From contig NZ_FOLO01000001.1 of NCBI RefSeq assembly GCF_900112265.1, positions 207,963 through 271,962 of the forward strand: a DNA stretch of 64,000 nucleotides, given 5' to 3'. Every line of letters begins with the position of its first letter. Position 1 is the stretch's first letter. Under the pieces are notes generated by a model, which saw only the letters and a list, made by a program, of their open reading frames with translations, made no database searches and had not been told where the DNA came from. The position numbers and the translations under genes were made by a program. This DNA comes from Pseudoalteromonas denitrificans DSM 6059 (GTDB lineage: Bacteria > Pseudomonadota > Gammaproteobacteria > Enterobacterales > Alteromonadaceae). Shown here piece by piece: positions 55,434-64,000 of the stretch.

Positions 55434-56786
55434 CTAGTTTAAACCGCGATTAATTGCTTCAATATCAGCTTTACTTAGTGTACCAGCTGCTTGCTTTAAA
55501 CTTAAAGTTGAAACAACATATCTGTAACGTACAGATGACAAGTTACGTTTAGCGTCGTACAAGTTTCGGGTACTTAGTAAAACATCAACTATAGTTCGAG
55601 TACCAACTTCAAAACCAGCTTCAGTTGCTTGTAATGCACTTTGTGCTGATACAACTGCTTGTTCTAATGCTTTGTAAGTTGCGATGTCTGATACCACTTG
55701 ATTGTAAGAGGTGCGTACATTTCTGATCACAGAACGATGTGATGCTTCTAAATCTTCACTTGTACCAACAAAATAAGCACTTGCTTGTTTTACAGCGGCT
55801 TGTGTGCCACCACCAGAATAAATTGGTACTGAAAATGTAACACCAATTGAGGTTGTATCCGAACGAGGTCTTAAATTAGATACAGATGTTCCCGATGTTG
55901 AATCCATTAAAGAATCTGTGTAAGACGCATTAAGTGTTAATTTAGGGTAATGTCCTGCTTTTGCTTTTTCTATTTGCTCTTTTGCAATATCTACTGAAAC
56001 TTTTGCCACTTGGAGCTCTAAGTTTTTATTTTCTGCAGTTTTAATGAAATCATCACTTTTTAGCGCCGGATTAACCGTTGAAAATTTATCTGTATTAAGT
56101 GGGTTTAATTTAGAGTGATACTTACCTGTGATTTCACGAAGTTGCTCTCGTGTAGTCTCAACATCATTCTTTGCCACAATTTCACGGGCTACGGCATTAT
56201 CAAATTGTGCTTGTGCTTCATGTACATCGGTAATGGCTGTTAAACCAACCGCAAACCTCTGCTTAGTTTGTTCTAGTTGGCGCTCAATGGCACGTTTTTC
56301 GGCCTGAACAAATTCCAAATCATCTAGGTTACCTAATACAGCAAAGTAAGCGTTTGAAACACGTACAATTAAGGTTTGCTGAGCTAAATCATAAGTTGCT
56401 TTTGATTGCATCGCTTGTTTTTCTGATATGCCTAGTGCTTTCCAAGCGCCCAAATCAAATAAAGTTTGAGATAAAGAGATTTTTCTTGAAAATGTATCAG
56501 ATTCAGAACTGTTCATAATGTAAGGGCCTGGATCGATTACTTGTGTAGAAGTTGAATCAGAGTCACTTTTATCATAATCAGCTAAAAAGTTTATAGAAGG
56601 TAACAAAGAACTCAAAGCAATATCAATTCCATAAGCTTGTGCATCAGCATTAGCTTTTGCTTTTAAAACGGTTGGATCGTTTGCCGTTGCAATTTCATAT
56701 ACTTGCAATAAATCATCAGCAAAGCTGCTGCTTGCAGCAAAACTACAAGTTAAGCCAATAAGGGCAGAGAGAATTTTTTTATTCAT
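55434..56786 (-). CDS. tolC: TolC family outer-membrane channel
   Basis: TolC is the trimeric outer-membrane exit duct for type I secretion and drug efflux. The 450-residue precursor has a signal peptide (LIGLTCSFAASSSFA) and two structural repeats with coiled-coil segments. Examples are GLTAITDVHEAQAQFDNA in the first half and GTRTIVDVLLSTRNLYDAKRN in the second. The early LLQVYEIATANDPTVLKAKA is typical. It is divergent from nudF, an order known from E. coli. Confidence 0.94.
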   Translation of the reverse strand: MNKKILSALIGLTCSFAASSSFADDLLQVYEIATANDPTVLKAKANADAQAYGIDIALSSLLPSINFLADYDKSDSDSTSTQVIDPGPYIMNSSESDTFSRKISLSQTLFDLGAWKALGISEKQAMQSKATYDLAQQTLIVRVSNAYFAVLGNLDDLEFVQAEKRAIERQLEQTKQRFAVGLTAITDVHEAQAQFDNAVAREIVAKNDVETTREQLREITGKYHSKLNPLNTDKFSTVNPALKSDDFIKTAENKNLELQVAKVSVDIAKEQIEKAKAGHYPKLTLNASYTDSLMDSTSGTSVSNLRPRSDTTSIGVTFSVPIYSGGGTQAAVKQASAYFVGTSEDLEASHRSVIRNVRTSYNQVVSDIATYKALEQAVVSAQSALQATEAGFEVGTRTIVDVLLSTRNLYDAKRNLSSVRYRYVVSTLSLKQAAGTLSKADIEAINRGLN

Positions 56787-56971
56787 TTAAATGGCGTCCG
56801 TTATCAATAATTCTTTATTTAATTGCACAGATGTTAAACTGTTTTTACGCTAACAGAAAAAATTAATACGTAAAATAAGCTGTTCAAGTGTAACAGAATA
56901 TATTTTGTTTTCTGTAATAAGATGTAAGAGTACACTTATATGTATTAGTGCAATAGCTATTAGGTCTATAT

Positions 56972-57586
56972 ATGAACAATATTTCAATTTTCAAGAGTGA
57001 CGACATCGAAGTTGTTGAAAAAGAAGCTGTATATAAAGGTTTTTTTAAAATAGAACGCTATGGCTTTCGGCATAAGCTATTTTCTGGTGGGTATTCAGAT
57101 ATTATTTATCGTGAAATTTTAGAAAGAGGTCATGCGGTAGCTGTGCTACCTTATGATGCAGCAAATGATACTGTTTTGTTAATTGAACAAGTACGCATCG
57201 GAGCTTTAGATCCCACTTTAGATAAGAGTCCCTGGTTATTAGAGTGTATAGCAGGTATGGCTGATGGCAGTGATGATTACCAGAAAGTTGCAATCAAAGA
57301 AGCGCAAGAAGAAGCGGGATTAGAGCTTGATAACCTCACTTTTATGTTGTCATATTTATCGAGCCCGGGCGGTACAACGGAACGTTTATATTTGTATTTA
57401 GCGCAAACTGACCTATCTCAATCTGGCGGACTATTTGGTTTAGATCATGAAGGAGAAGATATTAAAGTACATGTTATACCGCGCTTAGAGGCCATGACAT
57501 ATCTAGAACAAGGCTGTATAGATAATGCAGCAAGTGTAATTTGTTTACAATGGTTAGCATTAAATTTAGATAAGTTTAAGTTATGA
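56972..57586 (+). CDS. nudF: ADP-ribose pyrophosphatase (Nudix)
   Basis: NudF cleaves ADP-ribose to AMP and ribose-5-phosphate. The 204-residue protein has the family start and the Nudix box from GMADGSDDYQK to EAQEEAGLEL. Within the box the helix ends KEAQEEAG where the consensus has REaxEExG, and an Asp stands where the early Glu is usual. These are conservative changes. The last base of ATGA overlaps the next gene (57583-57586), so yqiB is coupled to it. Confidence 0.93.
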   Translation: MNNISIFKSDDIEVVEKEAVYKGFFKIERYGFRHKLFSGGYSDIIYREILERGHAVAVLPYDAANDTVLLIEQVRIGALDPTLDKSPWLLECIAGMADGSDDYQKVAIKEAQEEAGLELDNLTFMLSYLSSPGGTTERLYLYLAQTDLSQSGGLFGLDHEGEDIKVHVIPRLEAMTYLEQGCIDNAASVICLQWLALNLDKFKL

Positions 57587-58041
57587 CACATTTAGTTAAA
57601 TCGATGAAATATATTCCGGATTTGCCAGCATTCATGAAAATATGCGAACAGAACTTTTTTAGGGTCATGAAGTTAATGCCCAAAAGGGAAGAGGTTGGTG
57701 ATACAAGTTTGATAGATGTTGAGCGTTTTTCTTATCAACTGGAGATAACGTCAACTTCACGTTTTACAACTGATATTATATTTAAACAAACAAGCAGTAA
57801 TATTGTGGGTTTTATTAATCCTGAATTACTTGTACGTATTTATCATGATGCTCGTATGGCTGAAGTGATAAGTCCAGATTACTTAAAACGTATTAAACCT
57901 TCAAATGAATATCCAAACCCCTTAATGCATCAAAAAGATGAAAAATATCAGGTGAATGCATTTTTATTAGATTGGCTGGATCATTGCATTACGCATGGTC
58001 GTGCTAATTGTTTGTGGGATGTGAATCATGGATTGGTTTGA
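57583..58041 (+). CDS. yqiB: DUF1249 family protein YqiB
   Basis: This is a 152-residue cytoplasmic protein. The start LPAFMKICEQNFFRVMKLMP, the arginine-rich ARMAEVISPDYLKRI and the end HQKDEKYQVNAFLLDWLDHCI (about 112-132) match the YqiB family, which lies between nudF and cpdA in E. coli too. The function is unknown. It overlaps nudF by four bases and cpdA by 14. Confidence 0.9.
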   Translation: MTHLVKSMKYIPDLPAFMKICEQNFFRVMKLMPKREEVGDTSLIDVERFSYQLEITSTSRFTTDIIFKQTSSNIVGFINPELLVRIYHDARMAEVISPDYLKRIKPSNEYPNPLMHQKDEKYQVNAFLLDWLDHCITHGRANCLWDVNHGLV

Positions 58042-58813
58042 TGGTCGTTATCAAATAAATAAGTCAAGTATCACAATTGCACATTTTACGGATTGTCATT
58101 TATTTTCTCAAGATAGCGGTGAGTACTTTGCTGTAAATACTTCACAAGCATTAAAACAAACGCTAAAAGATATCGAGACTAACAAACCCGATTTAGCGAT
58201 TTTTGGTGGTGATTTAACACAAGATCATACTATTGCGTCTTATGAGAGGTTTGTTGATTTAATTCAAAGTGAACAGCTCGAATTTCCGGTATTTTGGTTG
58301 CCAGGTAATCATGATGAATTAGAGATGTTTGCAGCTGCATTTAAAGATCAAAGTAATTTACTGAACCATAAATGCATTGATACGGCTCATTTTCAAATTT
58401 TATTACTCAATAGCAAAAGTGAAACACCATCAGGGTTCATAAGTAACACTGAATTAATGGAAATCAAAAAACAGGTAAATGATAGTGATAAACCAAGTAT
58501 TATCTTTGCACATCACCACCCATTAGCTGTTAATGGTTATATAGACAAACACATATTAAGCAATGGTAAGCAATTACTAACTGAGTTAAGTGAAACAAAT
58601 AAAGTACCTTTGTATGTTCATGGTCATGTGCATAATGAATATGACAAAAACTATAAAGGTATTGATATTTATGCAACGCCAGCAACATCAATTCAATTTA
58701 AAAAAAATACAAGTGATTGGCAGCAAGAAAATTTAGGCCCCGGCTATAGATTGATTGATATCAATGCGAAAGGGCTAGTGAATACGCGCATTGTTTGGGT
58801 AGCCAAACAGTGA
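58028..58813 (+). CDS. cpdA: 3',5'-cyclic AMP phosphodiesterase
   Basis: CpdA hydrolyses cyclic AMP and so damps CRP signalling. The 261-residue metallophosphoesterase carries all metal motifs: HFTDCH, GGDLTQDH, PGNHDE, FAHHHP and HGHVHNE. It overlaps yqiB by 14 bases and yqiA by four (GTGA), so the set is translated together. Confidence 0.94.
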   Translation: MDWFDGRYQINKSSITIAHFTDCHLFSQDSGEYFAVNTSQALKQTLKDIETNKPDLAIFGGDLTQDHTIASYERFVDLIQSEQLEFPVFWLPGNHDELEMFAAAFKDQSNLLNHKCIDTAHFQILLLNSKSETPSGFISNTELMEIKKQVNDSDKPSIIFAHHHPLAVNGYIDKHILSNGKQLLTELSETNKVPLYVHGHVHNEYDKNYKGIDIYATPATSIQFKKNTSDWQQENLGPGYRLIDINAKGLVNTRIVWVAKQ

Positions 58814-59382
58814 ATAAAGTACGTGTTATATATGTGCATGGATTTAATAGTTCACCTGAATCATTTAAAGCAAAGCAATTTGGTCAATATCTTAAACAAA
58901 CGTTTAATGATAGGGTAGAATACTTAGTGCCATGTTTAAATCATGAGCCATTAGCGGCATTAATTACATTAGAATCATTAATTAATGGTAATACGGTTTT
59001 AATTGGTAGTTCTTTAGGTGGCTTTTTTGCGACCTATTTATCGCAAAAATTTGGACTTAAAGCAGTTTTAGTTAATCCTGCTGTTATGCCTTTTAATTTA
59101 ATGAAAACGTATTTAGGTGAGCAATATAATCCATACCAAGACTATCACTATCAACTTGAAATGAGACATGTTGCGCAATTAAAGAAGATACATATTGCTA
59201 AATTGCATCAGCCTCAATTAGTTTATTTATTACAGCAAACAGCCGATGAAATTTTAAATTATCAAGATGCAGTAAAATATTATGCTGATGGCAGGCAAAC
59301 AGTAGAATTTGGTGGCGATCATAGCTTTGTAAAGTTTGAGCGTCACTTTGAAAGTATTGCTAATTTTTTAGAAATAGCTTAA
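58810..59382 (+). CDS. yqiA: YqiA family esterase
   Basis: This is a small cytoplasmic alpha/beta hydrolase with esterase activity in E. coli. It has VIYVHGFNSSPES, nucleophile elbow IGSSLGGFFA and the C-terminal GGDHSFVKFE with the likely catalytic His. I use GTG 58810, which overlaps the cpdA TGA, and not the TTG at 58795; the product has about 190 residues. Confidence 0.92.
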   Translation: MNKVRVIYVHGFNSSPESFKAKQFGQYLKQTFNDRVEYLVPCLNHEPLAALITLESLINGNTVLIGSSLGGFFATYLSQKFGLKAVLVNPAVMPFNLMKTYLGEQYNPYQDYHYQLEMRHVAQLKKIHIAKLHQPQLVYLLQQTADEILNYQDAVKYYADGRQTVEFGGDHSFVKFERHFESIANFLEIA

Positions 59383-59444
59383 AAATAAAACAATTAATCA
59401 AAATAATTAATCAAACATAAATAATAAGTAAGAATATAGCAATT

Positions 59445-61334
59445 ATGAGTGAACAAGATTATAACGCAGGGTCAATTGAAGTATTAAATGGCCTAGATCC
59501 AGTAAAACACAGACCAGGTATGTATACCGATACCACACGACCTAACCATTTAGGTCAAGAGGTTATCGATAATAGTGTTGATGAAGCACTAGCAGGGCAT
59601 GCTAGTAAAATTGATGTTATTTTACATACTGATAATTCTTTGGAAATTGTGGATGACGGTCGAGGCATGCCTACAGATATTCATCCTGAAGAAGGTATTC
59701 CTGCTGTAGAACTTATTTTTGTTAAATTGCATGCTGGTGGTAAGTTTTCCAATAAAAATTACCAGTTTTCAGGTGGTTTGCACGGTGTCGGTATTTCAGT
59801 TGTAAATGCCTTATCGACACGTGTTGAAGTAACTGTAAAGCGTGAAGGCAATCAATATCAAATGGCCTTTGAAAATGGTGATAAAGTTGAAGACTTATCA
59901 ATCACAGGATCTGTAGGAAAAAGAAATACAGGTACTAGCGTACATTTTTGGCCTGATCCAAAATACTTCGATTCTGCTAACTTTTCTGTTTTAAAGCTTA
60001 CACACTTACTAAAAGCTAAAGCTGTTTTATGCCCTGGTTTGAAAATTCGTTTTATCAATAAACAAACCAAAGAAACACTTGAATGGGAATATGCCGCTGG
60101 CTTAGAAGATTATTTAAAAGAAGCTGTTAAAGGTTTTGACTGTTTACCTGAGCAACCATTTATTGGCAATTTTAATAGTGAAACCGAAGGCGCTGAATGG
60201 GCTGTTGTTTGGTTACCTGATGGTGGCGAAGGCATTGCTGAAAGTTATGTAAACCTGATCCCAACAGCGCAAGGTGGTACTCATGTAAATGGTTTACGCC
60301 AAGGTCTTTTAGAGGCGATGCGTGAATTTTGTGAGTTTAGAAACCTATTACCTCGCGGTGTGAAGCTGACTCCTGATGATATTTGGGATAAATGTAATTA
60401 TATTCTTTCGGTTAAAATGCAAGATCCGCAATTTGCCGGACAAACTAAAGAGAAACTATCATCCCGTGTATGTGCCGCATTTGTATCGGGTGTTGTAAAA
60501 GATGCATTTAGCTTATGGCTAAACGAACATACAGATAAAGCTGACTTACTTGCTGAACTATGTATTTCAAATGCGCAAAAACGTATGCGAGCAGCTAAAA
60601 AAGTTGTTCGTAAAAAAATTACATCAGGCCCTGCATTACCAGGTAAATTAACAGATTGTTCAGCCAGTGATGTTGAACGAACTGAACTATTTTTAGTGGA
60701 AGGTGACTCTGCTGGTGGTTCTGCAAAACAAGCTCGAGATCGTGATTTTCAAGCGATAATGCCGCTTCGTGGTAAAATTTTAAATACGTGGGAAGTCGAT
60801 TCTGGCCAAATATTAGCATCAGAAGAAGTACATAACATCTCTGTTGCCATAGGCATGGATCCAGACTCAACCGATTTATCACAATTACGTTACGGTAAAA
60901 TATGTATCTTAGCGGATGCTGATTCCGATGGTTTGCATATCGCAACTTTATTATGTGCGTTATTTATGATGCACTTTAGAGTCTTGCTTGAAAAAGGCCA
61001 TATCTATGTTGCCATGCCACCACTATATCGTATTGATATTGGTAAAGAAGTTTATTATGCCCTTGATGAAGATGAAAAAGATGGCATATTAGATCGCATA
61101 GCTGCAGAGAAAAAACGCGGTAAAGTGAATGTACAGCGATTCAAAGGTCTGGGTGAAATGAACCCATTGCAGTTACGAGAAACAACCATGGATCCAAATA
61201 CCCGCCGTTTAGTGCAACTTACTTTAGATGATGAAGGCAATACCATTGAATTAATGGATATGTTGTTAGCGAAAAAACGCGCCAGTGACAGAAAACAATG
61301 GCTTGAATCTAGTGGCGATCGTGCAGAAGTATAA
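59445..61334 (+). CDS. parE: DNA topoisomerase IV subunit B
   Basis: ParE is the ATPase half of topoisomerase IV, which unlinks daughter chromosomes. The 629-residue protein has the GHKL ATP site (QEVIDNSVDEAL, VDDGRGMP, GGLHGVG) and the Toprim domain (LVEGDSAGGSAK, DADSDGLHI), then MQDPQFAGQTKEKL as in ParE and GyrB. It lies in the usual order yqiA-parE-parC. Confidence 0.97.
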   Translation: MSEQDYNAGSIEVLNGLDPVKHRPGMYTDTTRPNHLGQEVIDNSVDEALAGHASKIDVILHTDNSLEIVDDGRGMPTDIHPEEGIPAVELIFVKLHAGGKFSNKNYQFSGGLHGVGISVVNALSTRVEVTVKREGNQYQMAFENGDKVEDLSITGSVGKRNTGTSVHFWPDPKYFDSANFSVLKLTHLLKAKAVLCPGLKIRFINKQTKETLEWEYAAGLEDYLKEAVKGFDCLPEQPFIGNFNSETEGAEWAVVWLPDGGEGIAESYVNLIPTAQGGTHVNGLRQGLLEAMREFCEFRNLLPRGVKLTPDDIWDKCNYILSVKMQDPQFAGQTKEKLSSRVCAAFVSGVVKDAFSLWLNEHTDKADLLAELCISNAQKRMRAAKKVVRKKITSGPALPGKLTDCSASDVERTELFLVEGDSAGGSAKQARDRDFQAIMPLRGKILNTWEVDSGQILASEEVHNISVAIGMDPDSTDLSQLRYGKICILADADSDGLHIATLLCALFMMHFRVLLEKGHIYVAMPPLYRIDIGKEVYYALDEDEKDGILDRIAAEKKRGKVNVQRFKGLGEMNPLQLRETTMDPNTRRLVQLTLDDEGNTIELMDMLLAKKRASDRKQWLESSGDRAEV

Positions 61335-61425
61335 ATAAATTGGCTGCACAACTTTATTAAAGATCACAGAGCGGCGTTTTGTGTTTTAGTACTCAGAATA
61401 AAAAAGTTAAAGAGAATAAATAACA

Positions 61426-63723
61426 ATGACTGATGCAACAGATTTAAGTTTGCAAGGCATAGAACAACAATCAATGGCGCGTTTTACAGAAGACGCTTAT
61501 CTTAATTATTCCATGTACGTGATCATGGATCGTGCATTGCCACATATTGGTGATGGCCTAAAACCTGTGCAACGTCGTATTGTATATGCGATGAGCGAAT
61601 TAGGTTTATCTGCAGCGGCAAAATATAAAAAATCAGCGCGTACAGTAGGTGATGTATTAGGTAAGTTTCATCCTCATGGCGACAGTGCTTGTTATGAAGC
61701 TATGGTATTAATGGCACAGCCATTTTCATATCGTTACCCATTAGTAGATGGGCAAGGTAATTGGGGTGCACCAGATGATCCTAAGTCATTTGCTGCGATG
61801 CGTTATACCGAAGCGCGTTTGTCTAAATTTTCTGAAGTTTTACTGAAAGAATTAGGCCAAGGAACTGTCGACTGGACACCTAACTTTGACGGTACCATGA
61901 AAGAGCCTGTTGTTTTACCTGCACGTTTACCACATATCTTACTCAATGGAATTACTGGTATTGCTGTTGGTATGGCAACTGATATACCGCCGCATAATGT
62001 GAGAGAAGTCGCACAAGCATGTTGTTTATTATTAGATAAACCTAAAACTGAACTTGATGATGTTTTAGAGCTAGTTCAAGCGCCTGATTATCCTACTGAT
62101 GCCGAAATTATAACTCCTAAAGCAGATCTCAGAAAAATTTACCAAACAGGTAAAGGTTCTGTGAAAATGCGCGCGGTTTATGAAGAAGAAGATGGCGATA
62201 TTGTCATTACAGCTTTACCACATCAATGTTCTGGCGGTAAAGTTTTAGAGCAAATAGCAGCGCAAATGCTAGCTAAAAAGCTGCCTATGGTTGCAGACTT
62301 ACGTGATGAGTCAGATCATGAAAATCCAACACGCATCGTGATCATGTTACGTTCAAACCGCGTTAAAGTTGAACCTTTAATGTCGCATTTGTTTGCTTCA
62401 ACTGATTTAGAAAAAAGCTATCGTGTTAATTTAAACATGTTAGGTTTAAATGGTCGCCCACAAGTTAAAGATTTAAAAACGATTTTAGCTGAGTGGCTCG
62501 TATTTAGACGTGAAACAGTGCGTAGAAAACTACAATACCGTTTAGATAAAGTATTAGCTCGCTTACATATTTTAGAAGCTTTATTAGTCGCATTTCTAAA
62601 TATTGATGAAGTGATTGAAATCATTCGCACAGAAGATAAACCTAAGCCAGTATTAATGGCGCGTTTTGACCTGACGGATATTCAAGCTGAAGCGATTTTA
62701 GAGTTAAAACTTCGCCACCTTGCTAAATTAGAAGAATTCAAAATTACCGGCGAGCAAGACGAGCTTGCTAAAGAGCGTGATAAATTAGAGCTGACATTAG
62801 GCTCAGAGCGCCGCATGTCTACTTTAATCAAAAAAGAAATCATTGAAGCTGCTGAGCTTTATGGAGATGACAGACGTTCACCAGTTATTGAGCGTACTGA
62901 AGCAAAAGCGATGAGCGAAAAAGATTTAATCCCTTCAGAAGCGGTTACTGTAGTGCTGTCAGATAAAGGTTGGGCGCGTTGTGCTAAAGGTCATGATATT
63001 GATGCACAAGGATTAAATTATCGCTCAGGTGATGAATACCGTGCTTGTGCAAAAGGGCGTAGTAATCAGCCTGCTATTTTCTTAGATTCAAGTGGCCGTG
63101 CATATACTTTAGATGCCCATGGATTACCATCAGCGAGAAGTCAGGGAGAACCTTTGACTGGGCGATTTAATTTAATTGCTGGTGTGAACTTTGAACATGT
63201 TTTAATGGCAGAAAATGAAAGTTTATTTTTAATGGCTTCTGATGGCGGTTATGGTTTTGTGACTTCTTTTTCTGATTTAATCAGTAAAAATAAGAGCGGT
63301 AAAGCCTTAGTTAGCGTACCTGAAGCTGCCTTGTTAATGACACCAAGTAAAGTCAATGATATTGCAACAGATATGTGTCTGGCCATTTCTAATGAAGGGC
63401 GAATGTTATTATTCCCATTACGTGATTTACCAAAGCTAGGTAAAGGTAAAGGCAATAAAATTATTTCAATACCCACAGCAAGAGTTAAAACGCGTGAAGA
63501 GTTTGTAAAAGTACTGGCTGTCGTGCCGTTAAATAGCCATGTCACTCTATTGGCTGGTAAGCGAAAACTGACTCTTAAACCTAGTGATTTAGAACATTAT
63601 TACGGGGATAGAGGTCGTAGAGGTAATAAGTTACCAAGAGGTCTGCAACGTGTTGATTCAGTTGAGGTTGAGCAGTTAAAAATACGAAGTAATGAAACGG
63701 ATGCATCTGACAATATTAGTTAA
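61426..63723 (+). CDS. parC: DNA topoisomerase IV subunit A
   Basis: ParC cuts and rejoins DNA. The 765-residue protein has the catalytic Tyr127 in [10 protein letters not shown]. In the quinolone-resistance region [12 protein letters not shown] the Ser87 and Glu91 positions (E. coli Ser80 and Glu84) are both the susceptible type. The C-terminal pinwheel repeats, for example [14 protein letters not shown] and [12 protein letters not shown], are complete. A strong terminator follows, then plsC. Confidence 0.97.
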   Translation: MTDATDLSLQGIEQQSMARFTEDAYLNYSMYVIMDRALPHIGDGLKPVQRRIVYAMSELGLSAAAKYKKSARTVGDVLGKFHPHGDSACYEAMVLMAQPFSYRYPLVDGQGNWGAPDDPKSFAAMRYTEARLSKFSEVLLKELGQGTVDWTPNFDGTMKEPVVLPARLPHILLNGITGIAVGMATDIPPHNVREVAQACCLLLDKPKTELDDVLELVQAPDYPTDAEIITPKADLRKIYQTGKGSVKMRAVYEEEDGDIVITALPHQCSGGKVLEQIAAQMLAKKLPMVADLRDESDHENPTRIVIMLRSNRVKVEPLMSHLFASTDLEKSYRVNLNMLGLNGRPQVKDLKTILAEWLVFRRETVRRKLQYRLDKVLARLHILEALLVAFLNIDEVIEIIRTEDKPKPVLMARFDLTDIQAEAILELKLRHLAKLEEFKITGEQDELAKERDKLELTLGSERRMSTLIKKEIIEAAELYGDDRRSPVIERTEAKAMSEKDLIPSEAVTVVLSDKGWARCAKGHDIDAQGLNYRSGDEYRACAKGRSNQPAIFLDSSGRAYTLDAHGLPSARSQGEPLTGRFNLIAGVNFEHVLMAENESLFLMASDGGYGFVTSFSDLISKNKSGKALVSVPEAALLMTPSKVNDIATDMCLAISNEGRMLLFPLRDLPKLGKGKGNKIISIPTARVKTREEFVKVLAVVPLNSHVTLLAGKRKLTLKPSDLEHYYGDRGRRGNKLPRGLQRVDSVEVEQLKIRSNETDASDNIS

Positions 63724-63748
63724 ACATTTATTGTGAACTTAATATTAT

Positions 63749-63778
63749 AAAAACCCCGAAAGGGGTTTTTGTTTTTTT
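63749..63778 (+). terminator. Terminator after parC
   Basis: AAAAACCCC and GGGGTTTTT pair around GAAA, with a longer T-run behind. It is a GNRA-looped classic terminator. Confidence 0.9.
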
Positions 63779-63899
63779 ATTAGTACATTTTAGTATTAAC
63801 ATTTAAAGCGTACACTTGTAAGCTAAAACATGCATTTTTTATCAAATGAGGTATACTGCTCGCGTTTATTATATTTGCCATTTTTATGGGGACTTTCAT

Positions 63900-64000
63900 T
63901 TGTTAGCTGTTATTCGTTTATTTCTAATTGCTTTATTCATATTAATGAGTGGTTTAGTAGGACTGTTAATGTGTATTCTTGTTCCATTTCATCCAAATCA
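63900..64000 (+). CDS. plsC: 1-acyl-sn-glycerol-3-phosphate acyltransferase, 5' end only
   Basis: PlsC makes phosphatidic acid from lysophosphatidic acid at the inner membrane. Only 33 codons are in the window: a TTG start with GGGGA seven bases upstream, then a hydrophobic segment (LFLIALFILMSGLVGLLMC) and FHPN. The position directly after parC matches E. coli parC-plsC, which is the main support. A TATACT -10 lies at 63852-63857. The call is tentative because the catalytic motifs lie beyond the edge. Confidence 0.68.
   Translation, partial: MLAVIRLFLIALFILMSGLVGLLMCILVPFHPN

Noticed and set aside
1..64000. tRNA, rRNA, CRISPR, insertion sequence, prophage, toxin-antitoxin or defence island
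   Set aside because: I looked for each on both strands and saw no cloverleaf sequences, regular repeat-spacer arrays, transposase or integrase frames, or defence gene motifs. Codon use and gene density are uniform.

Overview
The window is an ordinary, densely packed stretch of a gammaproteobacterial chromosome. It is AT-rich, uses TTA and AAA codons heavily, and its gene clusters (yggT-proC-yggS beside pilTU, ruvX-yqgE-gshB-rsmE, panBC-folK-pcnB-gluQ-dksA, nudF-yqiB-cpdA-yqiA-parE-parC-plsC) plus several small families I associate with marine genera (DUF3083-, DUF3087- and DUF3581-like) point to Alteromonadales, for example a Colwellia, Thalassotalea or Pseudoalteromonas relative. I cannot fix the genus from sequence reading alone. 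I see no tRNA, rRNA, CRISPR array, insertion sequence, prophage or integron.

Layout. 1-4.4 kb: end of thiL, then pgpA and a large propeller-type membrane diguanylate cyclase. 4.4-9.4 kb: DUF4426, yggT, proC and yggS on the minus strand, divergent from pilT-pilU. 9.5-13.6 kb: ruvX-yqgE-gshB, rsmE and a DUF3083-like gene. 13.8-16.3 kb: a GNAT gene and a LysE-type exporter divergent from a MocR regulator, with a perfect 18-bp palindrome between them. 16.4-20.4 kb: gltX, a frameshifted small secreted-protein gene, a DUF3581 gene, a cold-shock gene with a long leader and a DUF3087 gene. 20.7-24.9 kb: periplasmic nitrate reductase napEDABC behind a well-formed FNR-type promoter. 25.1-33.6 kb: a GcvR-like ACT protein, then pstC-pstA-pstB-phoU behind a Pho box, then a DUF47 protein and a Pit transporter. 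34-36 kb: a second cold-shock gene with the same promoter and leader elements, and a lipoprotein hydrolase. 36-42 kb: pantothenate, folate, poly(A), GluQ and DksA genes, and sfsA. 42.2-50.7 kb: pepB, a DUF1835 gene, a DsbA-like/GGDEF fusion, a DUF885 lipoprotein, hemW, rdgB and a DUF350 membrane protein. 50.7-56.8 kb: glnE, a TcpQ-like protein, a lipid A acyltransferase and tolC. 57-64 kb: nudF, yqiB, cpdA, yqiA, parE, parC and the first codons of plsC.

How the genes work together. Nap gives quinol-linked nitrate reduction in the periplasm and looks oxygen-controlled. Pst-PhoU and Pit-DUF47 make a contiguous phosphate-uptake block, but pstS is absent. PilT and PilU retract type IV pili. ParE and ParC form topoisomerase IV, and TolC with the LpxL/M-type enzyme serves the outer membrane.

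I found no clear new defence or mobile system. The best leads are an apparent ATT start codon on pcnB, a conserved promoter plus multi-block 5' leader shared by the two cold-shock genes, a DsbA-like thioredoxin fused through a degenerate receiver to a diguanylate cyclase, and the MocR/LysE operator.
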